DNA from: Bacteroidaceae bacterium
GTDB lineage: Bacteria > Bacteroidota > Bacteroidia > Bacteroidales > Bacteroidaceae
Direction of reading: 5' to 3'
Length of the DNA stretch: 64,000 bases
NCBI GenBank assembly: GCA_024401115.1
Contig: JAKSLP010000004.1
Location: 1-64,000 of the forward strand
Positions 55,132-63,759 of this stretch are shown here, piece after piece. Numbering within the stretch: the stretch's first letter is position 1; each line of letters begins with the position of its first letter. Below the pieces are notes generated by a model. The model was not told the origin of the DNA and did not search any database. It saw nothing but the letters and a program-made list of their open reading frames with translations. A program made the translations under genes and the position numbers.

Positions 55132-55186
55132 AATACTAATTTAAGATCGTTAATAATCATTTCTGTGTTTGCCAATGCATTGATTG

Positions 55187-55194
55187 CAAAAATA
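55187..55194 (-). promoter_or_regulatory. Possible -7 element for GH9 gene
   Basis: CAAAAATA on the plus strand is TATTTTTG on the minus strand. A CTTG 20 bases further upstream (55215-55218 region) may be a weak -33. Confidence 0.45.
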
Positions 55195-55300
55195 TTGAAA
55201 ATGTCGGTAAGCCCCAAGTATTTTGTCAATTTTTAAAATGTATTTTGATAATACGAACCAAATGATTAGCCAACAGATAATATTAATCCATGTTTTTTCT

Positions 55301-55330
55301 TTTGGACAATCGAAAAAAGCAGTACCTTTG
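55301..55330 (+). promoter_or_regulatory. Promoter for metK
   Basis: TTTG (55301-55304), 18 bases, TACCTTTG (55323-55330). Transcription would begin near 55337, leaving a leader of about 70 bases that contains the riboswitch-like pseudoknot. Confidence 0.7.
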
Positions 55331-55354
55331 CACCCGCTTAATAAAAATCTATTA

Positions 55355-55408
55355 TGTGGAGAGATTTGTAAAGCTTGCAACCACAAATTAAAAAATGCTA
55401 AAAAAATG
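55355..55408 (+). ncRNA. SAM-II-type riboswitch upstream of metK
   Basis: The leader has the SAM-II layout. A 5-bp P1 stem is formed by TGTGG (55355-55359) with CCACA (55381-55385). Its 21-base loop contains GATTT (55362-55366) and ends TTGCAA (55375-55380). The A/U-rich tail carries TTAAAAAATGCTAAAAA (from 55388), which holds the family's GCUAAA. Loop GCA (55377-55379) can pair with tail UGC (55396-55398) to close a pseudoknot. The known alphaproteobacterial metX SAM-II has the same order: 5-bp P1, GAUUU, UUGCAA, then AGCUAAAAA. The structure runs directly into the metK AUG, so SAM binding would be expected to block initiation. Comparison is from memory. Confidence 0.78.
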
Positions 55409-56692
55409 GGATACCTATTTACTTCAGAATCGGTGTCGGAAGGACACCCAGACAAGGTAGCCGATCAGATTTCGGATGCCGTTTTAGACAAACTTCTCGC
55501 ATTTGACCCAAACTCAAAAGTAGCTTGCGAGACACTTGTTACCACAGGCCAGGTCGTTTTGGCTGGTGAAATCAAGACAAAAGCTTATGTTGACCTTCAG
55601 CGCATTGCCCGCGAAGTTATCAACCGTATTGGCTACACCAAGAGTGAGTACATGTTTGAAGGAAACTCATGTGGCGTATTCTCAGCCATCCATGAACAGA
55701 GTGCAGATATCAACCGTGGTGTTGATGTAGAAAATCCAGAGGAGCAGGGCGCTGGCGACCAGGGCATGATGTTTGGTTATGCCACCAACGAGACTGAGAA
55801 CTACATGCCTCTTTCTTTGGACCTTTCTCATAAGTTGCTTATGGTACTGGCCGAAATCCGCCGCGAAGGTAAGGTGATGACCTACCTGCGTCCTGATGCC
55901 AAGAGTCAGGTAACCATTGAGTACGATGATGAAAATCGTCCAGTACGCATCGACACTATCGTAGTTTCTACCCAGCACGATGAGTTTGTTCTTCCTTCTG
56001 AGAAAATCTCTCAGGCAGAGGCTGATTTACAGATGCAGCAACAGATTCGCAAGGACGTGATTGAAATTCTTATGCCTCGTGTGAAGGAAACCATTCATAA
56101 TCCACAGGTCTTGGCATTGTTCAACGATCAAATTACCTTCCATGTAAATCCTACCGGTAAGTTTGTTATTGGCGGCCCTCACGGAGATACCGGCCTTACC
56201 GGCCGAAAGATTATCGTGGACACATACGGTGGTAAGGGCGCACACGGAGGTGGTGCATTCTCTGGTAAAGACCCAAGTAAAGTGGATAGAAGTGCTGCTT
56301 ATGCAGCCCGCCACATCGCCAAGAACATGGTAGCTGCCGGTGTAGCCGACGAAATGTTGGTACAGATCAGTTATGCTATCGGTGTGGCAGAACCAGTGAG
56401 CATCTATGTTAACACTTATGGCAGAAGCCATGTCAACATGAGTGATGGTGAAATTGCAGATTGCATTAAGAAGATCTTCGACTTACGTCCTTATGCCATT
56501 GAGAAGCGACTCAAGTTGCGCAATCCAATCTATGAAGAGACTGCAGCATATGGCCATATGGGTCGCGAGCCTCGAATGGTCACCAAGACTTACGAGTCTT
56601 TGTACCGTGAGACTGTAAAAGTGGAGGTAGAGTTGTTTACTTGGGAAAAGTTAGATTACGTAGACACCATTAAAAAGGAATTCGGATTATAA
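55406..56692 (+). CDS. metK: S-adenosylmethionine synthetase
   Basis: A 428-residue enzyme making SAM from methionine and ATP. It begins [20 protein letters not shown], the family N-terminus. The hexapeptide [12 protein letters not shown], the P-loop-like [15 protein letters not shown] and [16 protein letters not shown] are all present. The ATG at 55406 is chosen; the open frame to 55223 runs through the promoter and the riboswitch-like leader. The stop overlaps the DUF4271 ATG by one base (TAATG). A SAM-sensing leader upstream would give feedback control. Confidence 0.97.
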   Translation: MGYLFTSESVSEGHPDKVADQISDAVLDKLLAFDPNSKVACETLVTTGQVVLAGEIKTKAYVDLQRIAREVINRIGYTKSEYMFEGNSCGVFSAIHEQSADINRGVDVENPEEQGAGDQGMMFGYATNETENYMPLSLDLSHKLLMVLAEIRREGKVMTYLRPDAKSQVTIEYDDENRPVRIDTIVVSTQHDEFVLPSEKISQAEADLQMQQQIRKDVIEILMPRVKETIHNPQVLALFNDQITFHVNPTGKFVIGGPHGDTGLTGRKIIVDTYGGKGAHGGGAFSGKDPSKVDRSAAYAARHIAKNMVAAGVADEMLVQISYAIGVAEPVSIYVNTYGRSHVNMSDGEIADCIKKIFDLRPYAIEKRLKLRNPIYEETAAYGHMGREPRMVTKTYESLYRETVKVEVELFTWEKLDYVDTIKKEFGL

Positions 56693-57471
56693 TGTCGATT
56701 CCTGCTTACATATCACCAGATTCTGTACGTGTCCTTTTTGAAAAGGGCACGTACTTTGGTAATGACTCTATTTTTGCTTTACCAGGAAATCCTATTCCCG
56801 GAGCCGAAGGAGAAATTCTGCCTTATGCACTGAGTCATGACTATATCGTAACTTGCATTCTGGCATTATGTTTCATTCTGTTGTGTTATGTATTAAGCAA
56901 GGGAAGTGTCCTCATCATCCATCAATTAAAAGAATTCTTTTCGGAAAGAGAACGAAACAATATGTTTGTGGAAACAGGTAGTGAGTTCAGGTATCAGGCC
57001 TTTCTGATTTTTCATGCCTGTATCATGCTCAGCATCCTGGTTTATGACCTCCAGTTGCAGCACGTATTTCCTCAATACATACACCCTAGTTGGGAAATCA
57101 TAGGATACGGGATTCTAGCTGCTGTTATTTATTACTGCATCAAATTTTTCCTCTATGAATTGGTGAATTGGGTCTTTTTTGAAAAGCAAAAGGCAGACCG
57201 GTGGAATGAGATTAATTTTCTTGTAATTTCTTTACAAGGATTGTTATTTTTCCCATTGGCATGTTTGAGCATCTATAGCTTACCTAATTCACAATTTATC
57301 TTTTTCCCCGTTCTTTTTGTCATCGTTTTAGCCAAAATACTACTATTTTATAAGAGTTTTAGTATCTTTTTTAATAATTTTCGTGGTCTGTGTTACAATA
57401 TTTTGTACTTTTGCACCCTCGAAACGATACCCTTACTCATTTTGTGGAAGGTTGTAAGAGAAATATGCTAA
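56692..57471 (+). CDS. DUF4271 membrane protein
   Basis: A 259-residue membrane protein with about five to six hydrophobic segments and an extracytoplasmic-looking N-terminus. It matches the DUF4271 type that precedes hemD in Bacteroidales. Recognisable stretches are KEFFSERERNNMFVETGSE, FFLYELVNWVFFEKQKADRW and LLFYKSFSIFFNN. Function is unknown. It overlaps the metK stop by one base. Its last codons contain a -7 promoter element for hemD. Confidence 0.82.
   Translation: MSIPAYISPDSVRVLFEKGTYFGNDSIFALPGNPIPGAEGEILPYALSHDYIVTCILALCFILLCYVLSKGSVLIIHQLKEFFSERERNNMFVETGSEFRYQAFLIFHACIMLSILVYDLQLQHVFPQYIHPSWEIIGYGILAAVIYYCIKFFLYELVNWVFFEKQKADRWNEINFLVISLQGLLFFPLACLSIYSLPNSQFIFFPVLFVIVLAKILLFYKSFSIFFNNFRGLCYNILYFCTLETIPLLILWKVVREIC
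57406..57413 (+). promoter_or_regulatory. -7 element within DUF4271 3' end
   Basis: TACTTTTG followed by CACC has the look of a Bacteroidetes promoter. It would start a transcript near 57420 for hemD, with a leader of about 80 bases. Confidence 0.5.
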
Positions 57472-57501
57472 TTTTTTATTACTTATAAAACATTAGAAGC
57501 G

Positions 57502-58248
57502 TTGAAAATTTCAAGAATTCTGGTATCTCAACCTAAACCGGCATCAGACAAATCGCCTTATTTTGAGATTGCCAAAAAACATAATGTTGATGTCGTTTTC
57601 CGCCCTTTTATTAAGGTGGAAAGTATTACGCCAAAGGAGTTTCGTGCACAGAAGGTGAATGTGCTTGACCACACAGCTATTGTTTTCACCTCGCGCCACG
57701 CAGTTGACCACTTCTTTCAGCTTTGCCAGGAGATGCGAGTTGCTATTCCTGAGGACATGAAATATTTCTGTATAACAGAGCAGGTCGCCTTGTACATCCA
57801 GAAGTATGTTCAGTACCGTAAGAGAAAAGTCTTCTTCGGCTCAACAGGAAAGTTCGATTCTTTGCTTCCAGCTATCTTGAAGCGAAAGACCGAAAAATAC
57901 CTGATTCCGCAGAGCGATGTTCACACCGATGAGGTATCCAAACTCTTCGAGAACAATGGTCTTACACATCAGGAGGTTGTCATGTACCGCACTGTGAGCA
58001 ACGATTTTGGTCCAGACGAGAAGTTCGATTATGATATGGTCATCTTCTTCAGTCCTGCAGGAATAGCAGCATTAAAGAAGAATTTCCCTAATTTCGAACA
58101 GGGAGATATTGCCATTGGCTGTTTTGGTCCAACCACAGCAAAAGCTGTTAAAGAAGCTGGACTGAGACTGGATTTGGAAGCTCCAACCAAAACAGCACCA
58201 TCCATGACTGCTGCTTTGGATGCCTTCATTCAGGAACAGAATGCCTAA
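57502..58248 (+). CDS. hemD: Uroporphyrinogen-III synthase
   Basis: A 248-residue protein of the HemD fold, which closes hydroxymethylbilane into uroporphyrinogen III. Family similarity is low in general, but SRILVSQPKPASDKSPYFEI, DHTAIVFTSRHAVDHFF and MVIFFSPAGIAALKKNF with GCFGPTTAKAVKEAGL fit the Bacteroidales version. The only sensible start is TTG at 57502. The usual N-terminus begins at this residue, and no in-frame ATG lies between the upstream gene and here. Confidence 0.88.
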   Translation: MKISRILVSQPKPASDKSPYFEIAKKHNVDVVFRPFIKVESITPKEFRAQKVNVLDHTAIVFTSRHAVDHFFQLCQEMRVAIPEDMKYFCITEQVALYIQKYVQYRKRKVFFGSTGKFDSLLPAILKRKTEKYLIPQSDVHTDEVSKLFENNGLTHQEVVMYRTVSNDFGPDEKFDYDMVIFFSPAGIAALKKNFPNFEQGDIAIGCFGPTTAKAVKEAGLRLDLEAPTKTAPSMTAALDAFIQEQNA

Positions 58249-58308
58249 ACTAAAGATTACTGGAATTTGATTCTAGCATCAAAAATCCTGTTAATCCTTA
58301 ACAAGGGG

Positions 58309-58728
58309 ATGCCAAAGAACACATTTCATAAAAGCGAAAGACTGAGTAGCCTGATAGCTATCGACCGTCTTTTTAATGGGGGAAGCCGATCATTTTCAGC
58401 TTTCCCTATTCGCATTGTATACAGATTGGAGGAAATGAAGAATACCGATACCTCCAACATTGAAATTCTCGTTACTGTTTCTAAGCGTCATTTTCATCAC
58501 GCTGTTCAGCGCAATCGGGTAAAGCGCCAGATCAGAGAAGCTTACCGATCCAACAGGACGGCATTAAAAGAGGCAATAGTGGCGGCACAAAAGAAAATCT
58601 TGATTGCATTCATTTGGCAAGACGACAAATTATGGGAAAGCCAAGAAATCAACGAACGAGTACAGAAATTACTGGTTCGAGTAGCAGAAAAAATTAACCG
58701 TACAAATGATTCCGAAACAGTTGAATAA
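58309..58728 (+). CDS. rnpA: Ribonuclease P protein component
   Basis: A 139-residue basic protein assisting RNase P RNA in tRNA 5' maturation. The signature is [24 protein letters not shown], with FPIRIVYRL before it. The ATG at 58309 ([12 protein letters not shown]) matches the family start; a TTG at 58267 would add 14 unconvincing residues. It overlaps yidD by 23 bases, the usual rnpA-yidD arrangement. Confidence 0.95.
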   Translation: MPKNTFHKSERLSSLIAIDRLFNGGSRSFSAFPIRIVYRLEEMKNTDTSNIEILVTVSKRHFHHAVQRNRVKRQIREAYRSNRTALKEAIVAAQKKILIAFIWQDDKLWESQEINERVQKLLVRVAEKINRTNDSETVE

Positions 58729-58942
58729 AGTATTGAGTCAAATACTTCTGCTCCCCATTTTCTTTTACCGCAGATGCATCTCACCTTATACTCCACCAAG
58801 TTGCCGGTTCACCCCAACTTGCTCACAGTATGCCGTAGAAGCTATCCAGAAGTACGGACCATTTAAAGGATTATATTTAGCCGTACGAAGAATTTTACGC
58901 TGCCATCCTTGGGGAGGGCACGGATACGATCCCGTTCCATGA
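58706..58942 (+). CDS. yidD: Membrane protein insertion efficiency factor YidD
   Basis: A 78-residue YidD, a small membrane-associated protein helping insertion of inner-membrane proteins. The family core [19 protein letters not shown] and [17 protein letters not shown] is intact, including three conserved Cys. It starts within rnpA, and its stop overlaps the tatD ATG (ATGA). Confidence 0.96.
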   Translation: MIPKQLNKVLSQILLLPIFFYRRCISPYTPPSCRFTPTCSQYAVEAIQKYGPFKGLYLAVRRILRCHPWGGHGYDPVP

Positions 58943-59499
58943 TAGACATTCATACACATAAACCTAATCCAAACAGCGTATACAATCTTAGCCTGAAAGA
59001 AATCTACGATGCCAGTTATCCGGACCGAAACCAACCCCTAAGCGTTGGTCTACACCCTTGGTGGGTGACATCAGACTGGGAGAAAGATTTCAGACAAGTG
59101 GAACGTTGGGCTCAAAACACTCAAGTCAAGTGGATAGGCGAGACCGGACTTGATAAGATCAAAGGTTCATCCCTCTCTCTTCAAAAACAAGTTTTCTTGG
59201 CACATATTCGTTTATCAGAAAGCATTGGTAAGCCTATCCTTATTCATTGTGTAAAGGCTATAGATGAAATCCTCCAAATCAAAAAGGAAACTCAGCCTAA
59301 ACAACTCTGGATCTTTCATGGATTTAGAGGTAAGCCTCAACAAATGCAACAATTGCTGAACGCAGGGTTTCATATCAGCTTTGGTCCCAAATTCAATGCA
59401 GATTCGTTTTTATCATGTCCTGTTGAATGCCGGCATCTTGAAACTGATGACAGTGGGCTTTCTCCCGCAGAAGTACAATGTTTGCAAAATTTAAAGTAA
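58939..59499 (+). CDS. TatD-family hydrolase, short Bacteroidetes form
   Basis: A 186-residue metal-dependent hydrolase of the TatD DNase family. It has the first metal motif [20 protein letters not shown], the Glu of WIGETGLDK, His in ILIHCVKA, His in IFHGFRGK and the terminal LETDDS metal ligand. It is shorter than the roughly 250-residue E. coli TatD, as expected of the short Bacteroidales version, and ends soon after the last motif. Start at 58939 overlaps yidD by four bases. Confidence 0.85.
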   Translation: MIDIHTHKPNPNSVYNLSLKEIYDASYPDRNQPLSVGLHPWWVTSDWEKDFRQVERWAQNTQVKWIGETGLDKIKGSSLSLQKQVFLAHIRLSESIGKPILIHCVKAIDEILQIKKETQPKQLWIFHGFRGKPQQMQQLLNAGFHISFGPKFNADSFLSCPVECRHLETDDSGLSPAEVQCLQNLK

Positions 59500-59502
59500 A
59501 AC

Positions 59503-59533
59503 TTTGAGCAAAACGAATAAAGCCGTATCTTTG
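59503..59533 (+). promoter_or_regulatory. Promoter for tyrS
   Basis: TTTG (59503-59506), 19 bases, TATCTTTG (59526-59533), giving a leader of about 45 bases. Confidence 0.8.
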
Positions 59534-59584
59534 CGGTACTTTATTAGAAAGTATTTAAAATAAACCAAATAAAATATAACTTCG

Positions 59585-60877
59585 ATGAATTTTGTTGAAG
59601 AACTGACATGGCGTGGAATGATTCATACCATGATGCCAGGAACAGAAGAATTATTAAGCAAGGAGATGGTTACTGCTTACGTAGGAATTGATCCTACAGC
59701 AGACTCTCTGCACATCGGCCACTTGTGTGGCATCATGATGTTGCGTCACTTCCAGCGTTGTGGCCATAAGCCATTGGCACTGATTGGTGGTGCAACCGGT
59801 ATGATTGGTGACCCATCCGGTAAGTCTCAGGAGCGCAATCTGCTCAACGAGGAGACTTTGCGCCATAACGTTGCTTGCATCAAGGAGCAATTGAGCCGTT
59901 TCCTTGATTTTGACAGCAACGAGCCTAATAAGGCTGAATTGGTTAACAATTACGACTGGATGAAGGATTTTACCTTCCTTGACTTTGCACGTGAAATTGG
60001 TAAGCACATTACCGTCAATTATATGATGGCTAAGGACTCTGTGCAGAAACGACTGAACGGTGAGGCTCGTGATGGCCTTTCGTTTACCGAGTTTACCTAT
60101 CAGCTGTTGCAGGGATACGATTTCCTGTATCTAAATCAGAACAAGAACTGTAAATTGCAGATGGGCGGTTCCGACCAGTGGGGCAATATCACTACTGGTA
60201 CTGAACTTATCCGTCGCACCACCGGTGGTGAAGCTTTTGCACTTACTTGTCCATTAATCACCAAGGCTGATGGCGGCAAGTTCGGAAAGACTGAGAGCGG
60301 GAATGTATGGTTGAGCCGTGAGTATACTTCTCCATACAAGTTCTACCAGTTCTGGCTGAATGTCAGCGATGCTGATGCTGAGCGCTACATTAAGATTTTC
60401 ACTTCACTTCCAAAGGATGAGATTGATGCTCTGATTGCTGAACATCAGGAAGATCCAGGTCAGCGTAAACTCCAGAAGCGTTTAGCTAAAGAAGTTACCA
60501 TAATGGTTCATTCTGAAGAAGATTACAATGCGGCAGTAGAAGCTAGCGGTATTCTGTTCGGCAAGGCAACCAAAGACTCTCTGTTGAAGTTGGACGAAGC
60601 AACCCTTTTGGATGTATTCAATGGCGTACCTCAATTCGAAGTTTCAAGAGAAGAGGTCGAGGCAGGAATCAAAGCTGTAGATCTGTTCACAGAGAAGGCT
60701 GCTATCTTCCCTTCAAAGGGTGAGATGCGTAAGCTCACTCAGGGTGGTGGAGTTTCTGTCAACAAAGAGAAGCTGACTGCATTCGACCAAACTTTGACCG
60801 TTGCAGATTTACTGGACAACAAGTATCTGCTGGTTCAGAAAGGCAAAAAGAATTATTATTTGATTATTGTAAAGTAA
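59585..60877 (+). CDS. tyrS: Tyrosyl-tRNA synthetase
   Basis: A 430-residue class I synthetase. It shows [19 protein letters not shown] with the HIGH motif, [17 protein letters not shown], tyrosine-pocket residues in [23 protein letters not shown], and the KMSKS-equivalent KFGKTESGN. The C-terminal S4 RNA-binding domain follows ([17 protein letters not shown]). It has its own promoter. Confidence 0.97.
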   Translation: MNFVEELTWRGMIHTMMPGTEELLSKEMVTAYVGIDPTADSLHIGHLCGIMMLRHFQRCGHKPLALIGGATGMIGDPSGKSQERNLLNEETLRHNVACIKEQLSRFLDFDSNEPNKAELVNNYDWMKDFTFLDFAREIGKHITVNYMMAKDSVQKRLNGEARDGLSFTEFTYQLLQGYDFLYLNQNKNCKLQMGGSDQWGNITTGTELIRRTTGGEAFALTCPLITKADGGKFGKTESGNVWLSREYTSPYKFYQFWLNVSDADAERYIKIFTSLPKDEIDALIAEHQEDPGQRKLQKRLAKEVTIMVHSEEDYNAAVEASGILFGKATKDSLLKLDEATLLDVFNGVPQFEVSREEVEAGIKAVDLFTEKAAIFPSKGEMRKLTQGGGVSVNKEKLTAFDQTLTVADLLDNKYLLVQKGKKNYYLIIVK

Positions 60878-60889
60878 AATAGGACTTTT

Positions 60890-60921
60890 TTTGGGATATT
60901 TCCAAAATCTCCTTATCTTTG
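60890..60921 (+). promoter_or_regulatory. Promoter for tRNA-Gln
   Basis: TTTG (60890-60893), 20 bases, TATCTTTG (60914-60921). Transcription would start near 60928, 25 bases before the tRNA. Confidence 0.75.
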
Positions 60922-60952
60922 CACCGCTTTTGGGAAACCGGAAGCTTAGGAT

Positions 60953-61023
60953 TGGACTATGGTGTAATGGTAGCACAAAACATTTTGGTCGTTTTAGTTT
61001 CAGTTCGAACCTGGATAGTCCAA
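60953..61023 (+). tRNA. tRNA-Gln (TTG)
   Basis: Acceptor strands TGGACTA (60953-60959) and TAGTCCA (61016-61022) pair perfectly, with A61023 as discriminator. The D-arm is GTG/CAC with TAATGGTAG. The anticodon loop TTTTGGT gives anticodon TTG. The T-arm TTCAG-TTCGAAC-CTGGA has one T-G pair. The anticodon stem AAACA/CGTTT ends in an A-C mismatch next to the loop, which is unusual. CCA is not encoded. Confidence 0.9.
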
Positions 61024-61031
61024 CCCACGGA

Positions 61032-61060
61032 AGCAGTCTCATTATTGAGGCTGCTTTTTT
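61032..61060 (+). terminator. Terminator after tRNA-Gln
   Basis: AGCAGTCTCA (61032-61041), loop TTAT, TGAGGCTGCT (61046-61055) with one G-U pair, followed by TTTTTG. Confidence 0.88.
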
Positions 61061-61071
61061 GTTTACTTTAT

Positions 61072-61102
61072 TTTGACTTTCTGTTAGTTTGTCGTATCTT
61101 TG
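61072..61102 (+). promoter_or_regulatory. Promoter for rmlA
   Basis: TTTG (61072-61075), 19 bases, TATCTTTG (61095-61102), 25 bases before the ATG at 61128. Confidence 0.78.
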
Positions 61103-61127
61103 CGCAAATCATTAATATTCACAGCTT

Positions 61128-62039
61128 ATGAAAGGTATTGTACTTGCAGGTGGATCGGGGACCCGCCTCTATCCTATCACCAAGGGTGTAAGCAAACAGC
61201 TTATCCCCATTTTCGACAAGCCCATGATCTATTATCCTGTGTCTGTACTTATGTTGGCAGGAATTCGTGAAATCTTGATCATCTCAACCCCTGTTGACCT
61301 TCCAGGATTTAAACGTTTATTGGGTGATGGTTCTGATTATGGTGTAAAATTTGAATATGCTGAGCAGCCATCACCTGACGGATTGGCTCAGGCATTTATT
61401 ATCGGTGAGAAGTTCATCGGAAATGATTGTGCCTGTTTAGTTCTAGGTGACAACATCTTCCACGGTACCGGTTTTACTCAAATGCTTAAAAATGCTGTTA
61501 AAGCAGCAGAAGAAGATAATAAGGCAACTGTTTTCGGATATTGGGTGAGCGACCCTGAAAGATACGGCGTTGCTGAGTTTGACAAGGAAGGCAACTGTCT
61601 GAGCATTGAAGAAAAGCCTAAAAATCCTAAGAGCAATTATGCCGTAGTAGGTCTTTATTTCTATCCAAATAAGGTAGTTGAAGTGGCAAAGAATATCAAG
61701 CCTTCTGCACGTGGCGAATTAGAGATTACCACTGTAAACCAACGATTCCTGCAAGACAAGGAACTGAAAGTACAAACTTTGGGACGGGGTTTTGCTTGGT
61801 TGGATACAGGTACTCACGACTCATTAAGTGAAGCTTCCAATTACATCGAGGTTATCGAAAAGCGCCAGGGATTAAAGGTGGCTTGTCTGGAAGGTATAGC
61901 ATACCGTAAGGGATGGATCACCTCAGAGAAGTTGCGCGAAATCGCTCAACCCATGTTAAAGAACCAGTATGGCCAGTACCTACTGAAAGTGATTGACGAT
62001 GTGGAGAAATATGGTAAGGATGAAGCCATCTATCTCTAA
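61128..62039 (+). CDS. rmlA: Glucose-1-phosphate thymidylyltransferase
   Basis: A 303-residue nucleotidyltransferase making dTDP-glucose, the first step to dTDP-L-rhamnose. It starts [20 protein letters not shown] with the pyrophosphorylase loop. Others are [20 protein letters not shown], the catalytic Asp region [30 protein letters not shown] and [16 protein letters not shown]. The other rml genes are not in the window. Its last 20 bases overlap the start of the PL10-like gene. Confidence 0.96.
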   Translation: MKGIVLAGGSGTRLYPITKGVSKQLIPIFDKPMIYYPVSVLMLAGIREILIISTPVDLPGFKRLLGDGSDYGVKFEYAEQPSPDGLAQAFIIGEKFIGNDCACLVLGDNIFHGTGFTQMLKNAVKAAEEDNKATVFGYWVSDPERYGVAEFDKEGNCLSIEEKPKNPKSNYAVVGLYFYPNKVVEVAKNIKPSARGELEITTVNQRFLQDKELKVQTLGRGFAWLDTGTHDSLSEASNYIEVIEKRQGLKVACLEGIAYRKGWITSEKLREIAQPMLKNQYGQYLLKVIDDVEKYGKDEAIYL

Positions 62040-63084
62040 AACCATTTTATATCTCATATTCTCTATAGGCTGTTTTCTTAATGTAAAAGCTCAACATATC
62101 CAAAACTGGGCTGTCGAGGAAACAGCCTATAGAGGCAACTTTTTCCTAACTGATCAAGCCATTCAAACAGCTGATAACGTATTACTCTATCAGTTGTCCG
62201 ATGGAGGATGGCCTAAGGGCATTTATTATCCTTCAGTTCTCTCACCTGCCGAGATTGCCAATGTTTCAAATGCAAAAAGCCAAATGTCCAGTTGCCTTGC
62301 AGGAAGAAGCACATTGGCAGAAATTCATTTCTTATGCAACATGTATCAGAATTCTGCTCGCCGGAAATACAAGAAAGCGGCAGAAGATGGCATTTCATTT
62401 CTCATAAAATCCCAGTTTGACAACGGTGGATGGCCATTGCTGATTGGAGAAGCACATCCTGTCATTTCTCTTTCCGACAATTCTTTCATCGAAGTGATGA
62501 CTCAGATCTGGAGAATTTCAGAAGGTAAAATGCCATACGATTTCGTTTCCGACGATTTGCGAAAGAAATGTGCAGAAGCATTCAATAATGGAATCAACTT
62601 CATTCTGCGTACTCAATGTTACCAAAACGACAAACCTGCCATTTGGTTTTCCTGCTATGATGCACAGACACTTCAGCCTATTGCTGGTTCTGCACAAGAG
62701 CTGAAAGCATTAAACACACAAATCTCTGACAACCTCACCACTTTGCTCATGAGCCTGAGTAATCCTCCAGAGCATGTCACTCGAGCTATTGAAGGAGCTG
62801 TCAGTTGGTATAAGGAGAATAAAATATCCGGATGGGCACGCGAGAATTTTGTCAATAAACAAGGAAAACGCGATTTCCGCTTTGTAGAAGACAAGCATGC
62901 CCCAGACATGTGGGCTTTATACTATGACCCAGCAACCAACCGACCTATGTTCTGTGAAAATGACGGAACCATTATTGCATCCTTTGACGAATTGACTTAC
63001 GAAGCTCGAAAATCCATGAGTTGGTACAATAACGATGGAGGAAAATTGATTCGGACCTACCAGAAATGGACAGAGAGCCATTGA
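62020..63084 (+). CDS. Divergent PL10-like pectate lyase homologue, exported
   Basis: A 354-residue protein with signal peptide [19 protein letters not shown] (and on to A24) and an (alpha/alpha)-type fold. The PL10 (PelA) framework is clear: [48 protein letters not shown] and the terminal [16 protein letters not shown]. However, segments I recall as functional in PL10 are altered. STIDNGAT is SSCLAGRST (residues 90-98), FNDDAM is LSDNSF, WCAQHD is WFSCYD, and ARAYELPSLSG is [11 protein letters not shown]. It may have lost or changed activity. Start 62020 overlaps rmlA; the longer frame from 61993 lacks the signal peptide at its N-terminus. Confidence 0.8.
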   Translation: MKPSISKTILYLIFSIGCFLNVKAQHIQNWAVEETAYRGNFFLTDQAIQTADNVLLYQLSDGGWPKGIYYPSVLSPAEIANVSNAKSQMSSCLAGRSTLAEIHFLCNMYQNSARRKYKKAAEDGISFLIKSQFDNGGWPLLIGEAHPVISLSDNSFIEVMTQIWRISEGKMPYDFVSDDLRKKCAEAFNNGINFILRTQCYQNDKPAIWFSCYDAQTLQPIAGSAQELKALNTQISDNLTTLLMSLSNPPEHVTRAIEGAVSWYKENKISGWARENFVNKQGKRDFRFVEDKHAPDMWALYYDPATNRPMFCENDGTIIASFDELTYEARKSMSWYNNDGGKLIRTYQKWTESH

Positions 63085-63759
63085 CTACAAAACGGTAAGT
63101 ACACCGTCCTTTACTACAAATCGGATATTAAGATCCATGAAATCCATTCCGTAAACTCGATTTTCATCGTTTTGATAATGAGGACGGGGATCATGTTCCA
63201 AGACTTGGCATAGAGCCACAGTCTTTTCCACTCCCAACTTTTGAGATAAGCTATCAGGAATAATCACCTTCAGTTTCTTTTCTTCTTTCAACACCTTTTC
63301 CGTAAAGCCCCCTCTTGCTTCTGCATGTGAATCTGTAAAAGGCAGATAAGGTTTTACATCATAAATGGGCGTATTGTTCATCAGATCTGCTCCTGCCACA
63401 ACCAGGACCGGCGCATCCTTGCATTCCCAATCAATTCGAACAAGGCGAACGGAAGACAATCCCAAGGTATTTGGTCGAAAAGGAGAACGGGTGGCAAACA
63501 CGCCCATCCGCACATTCCCCCCCAGCATGGGAGGTCGAACGGTAGGAGTCCACTCCTTCTGAGACACTTCACTGAATGACCAAATCAACCAAATGTGTGA
63601 AAAATCTTCCAATCCTCTGAAAGCCTCCGGAATACGATATTCCGGCTCAAACACTACACGGGCTTCTAAAGCATCGGCGATCCCACTCTGTCGGGGCACA
63701 CCAAACTTGGAACCAAAGGGAGTCTCTATATGTGCTATGGATCTTATTATCTGCTCCAT
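63085..63759 (-). CDS. trmO: tRNA (t6A37) methyltransferase TrmO
   Basis: A 224-residue member of the TsaA/TrmO family, SAM-dependent with a single beta-barrel, which N6-methylates t6A at tRNA position 37. Motifs are SIAHIETPFGSKFGVPRQSG, LEDFSHIWLIWSF, MGVFATRSPFRPNTLGLSSV and DLMNNTPIYDVKPYLPFTD. Its stop abuts the stop of the PL10-like gene with no bases between. The ATG overlaps the stop of the upstream O-methyltransferase (TGATG). Confidence 0.95.
   Translation of the reverse strand: MEQIIRSIAHIETPFGSKFGVPRQSGIADALEARVVFEPEYRIPEAFRGLEDFSHIWLIWSFSEVSQKEWTPTVRPPMLGGNVRMGVFATRSPFRPNTLGLSSVRLVRIDWECKDAPVLVVAGADLMNNTPIYDVKPYLPFTDSHAEARGGFTEKVLKEEKKLKVIIPDSLSQKLGVEKTVALCQVLEHDPRPHYQNDENRVYGMDFMDLNIRFVVKDGVLTVL

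Noticed and set aside
55223..55405. 61-residue N-terminal extension of MetK
   Set aside because: It spans the promoter and the riboswitch-like leader; the conserved family start is at 55406.
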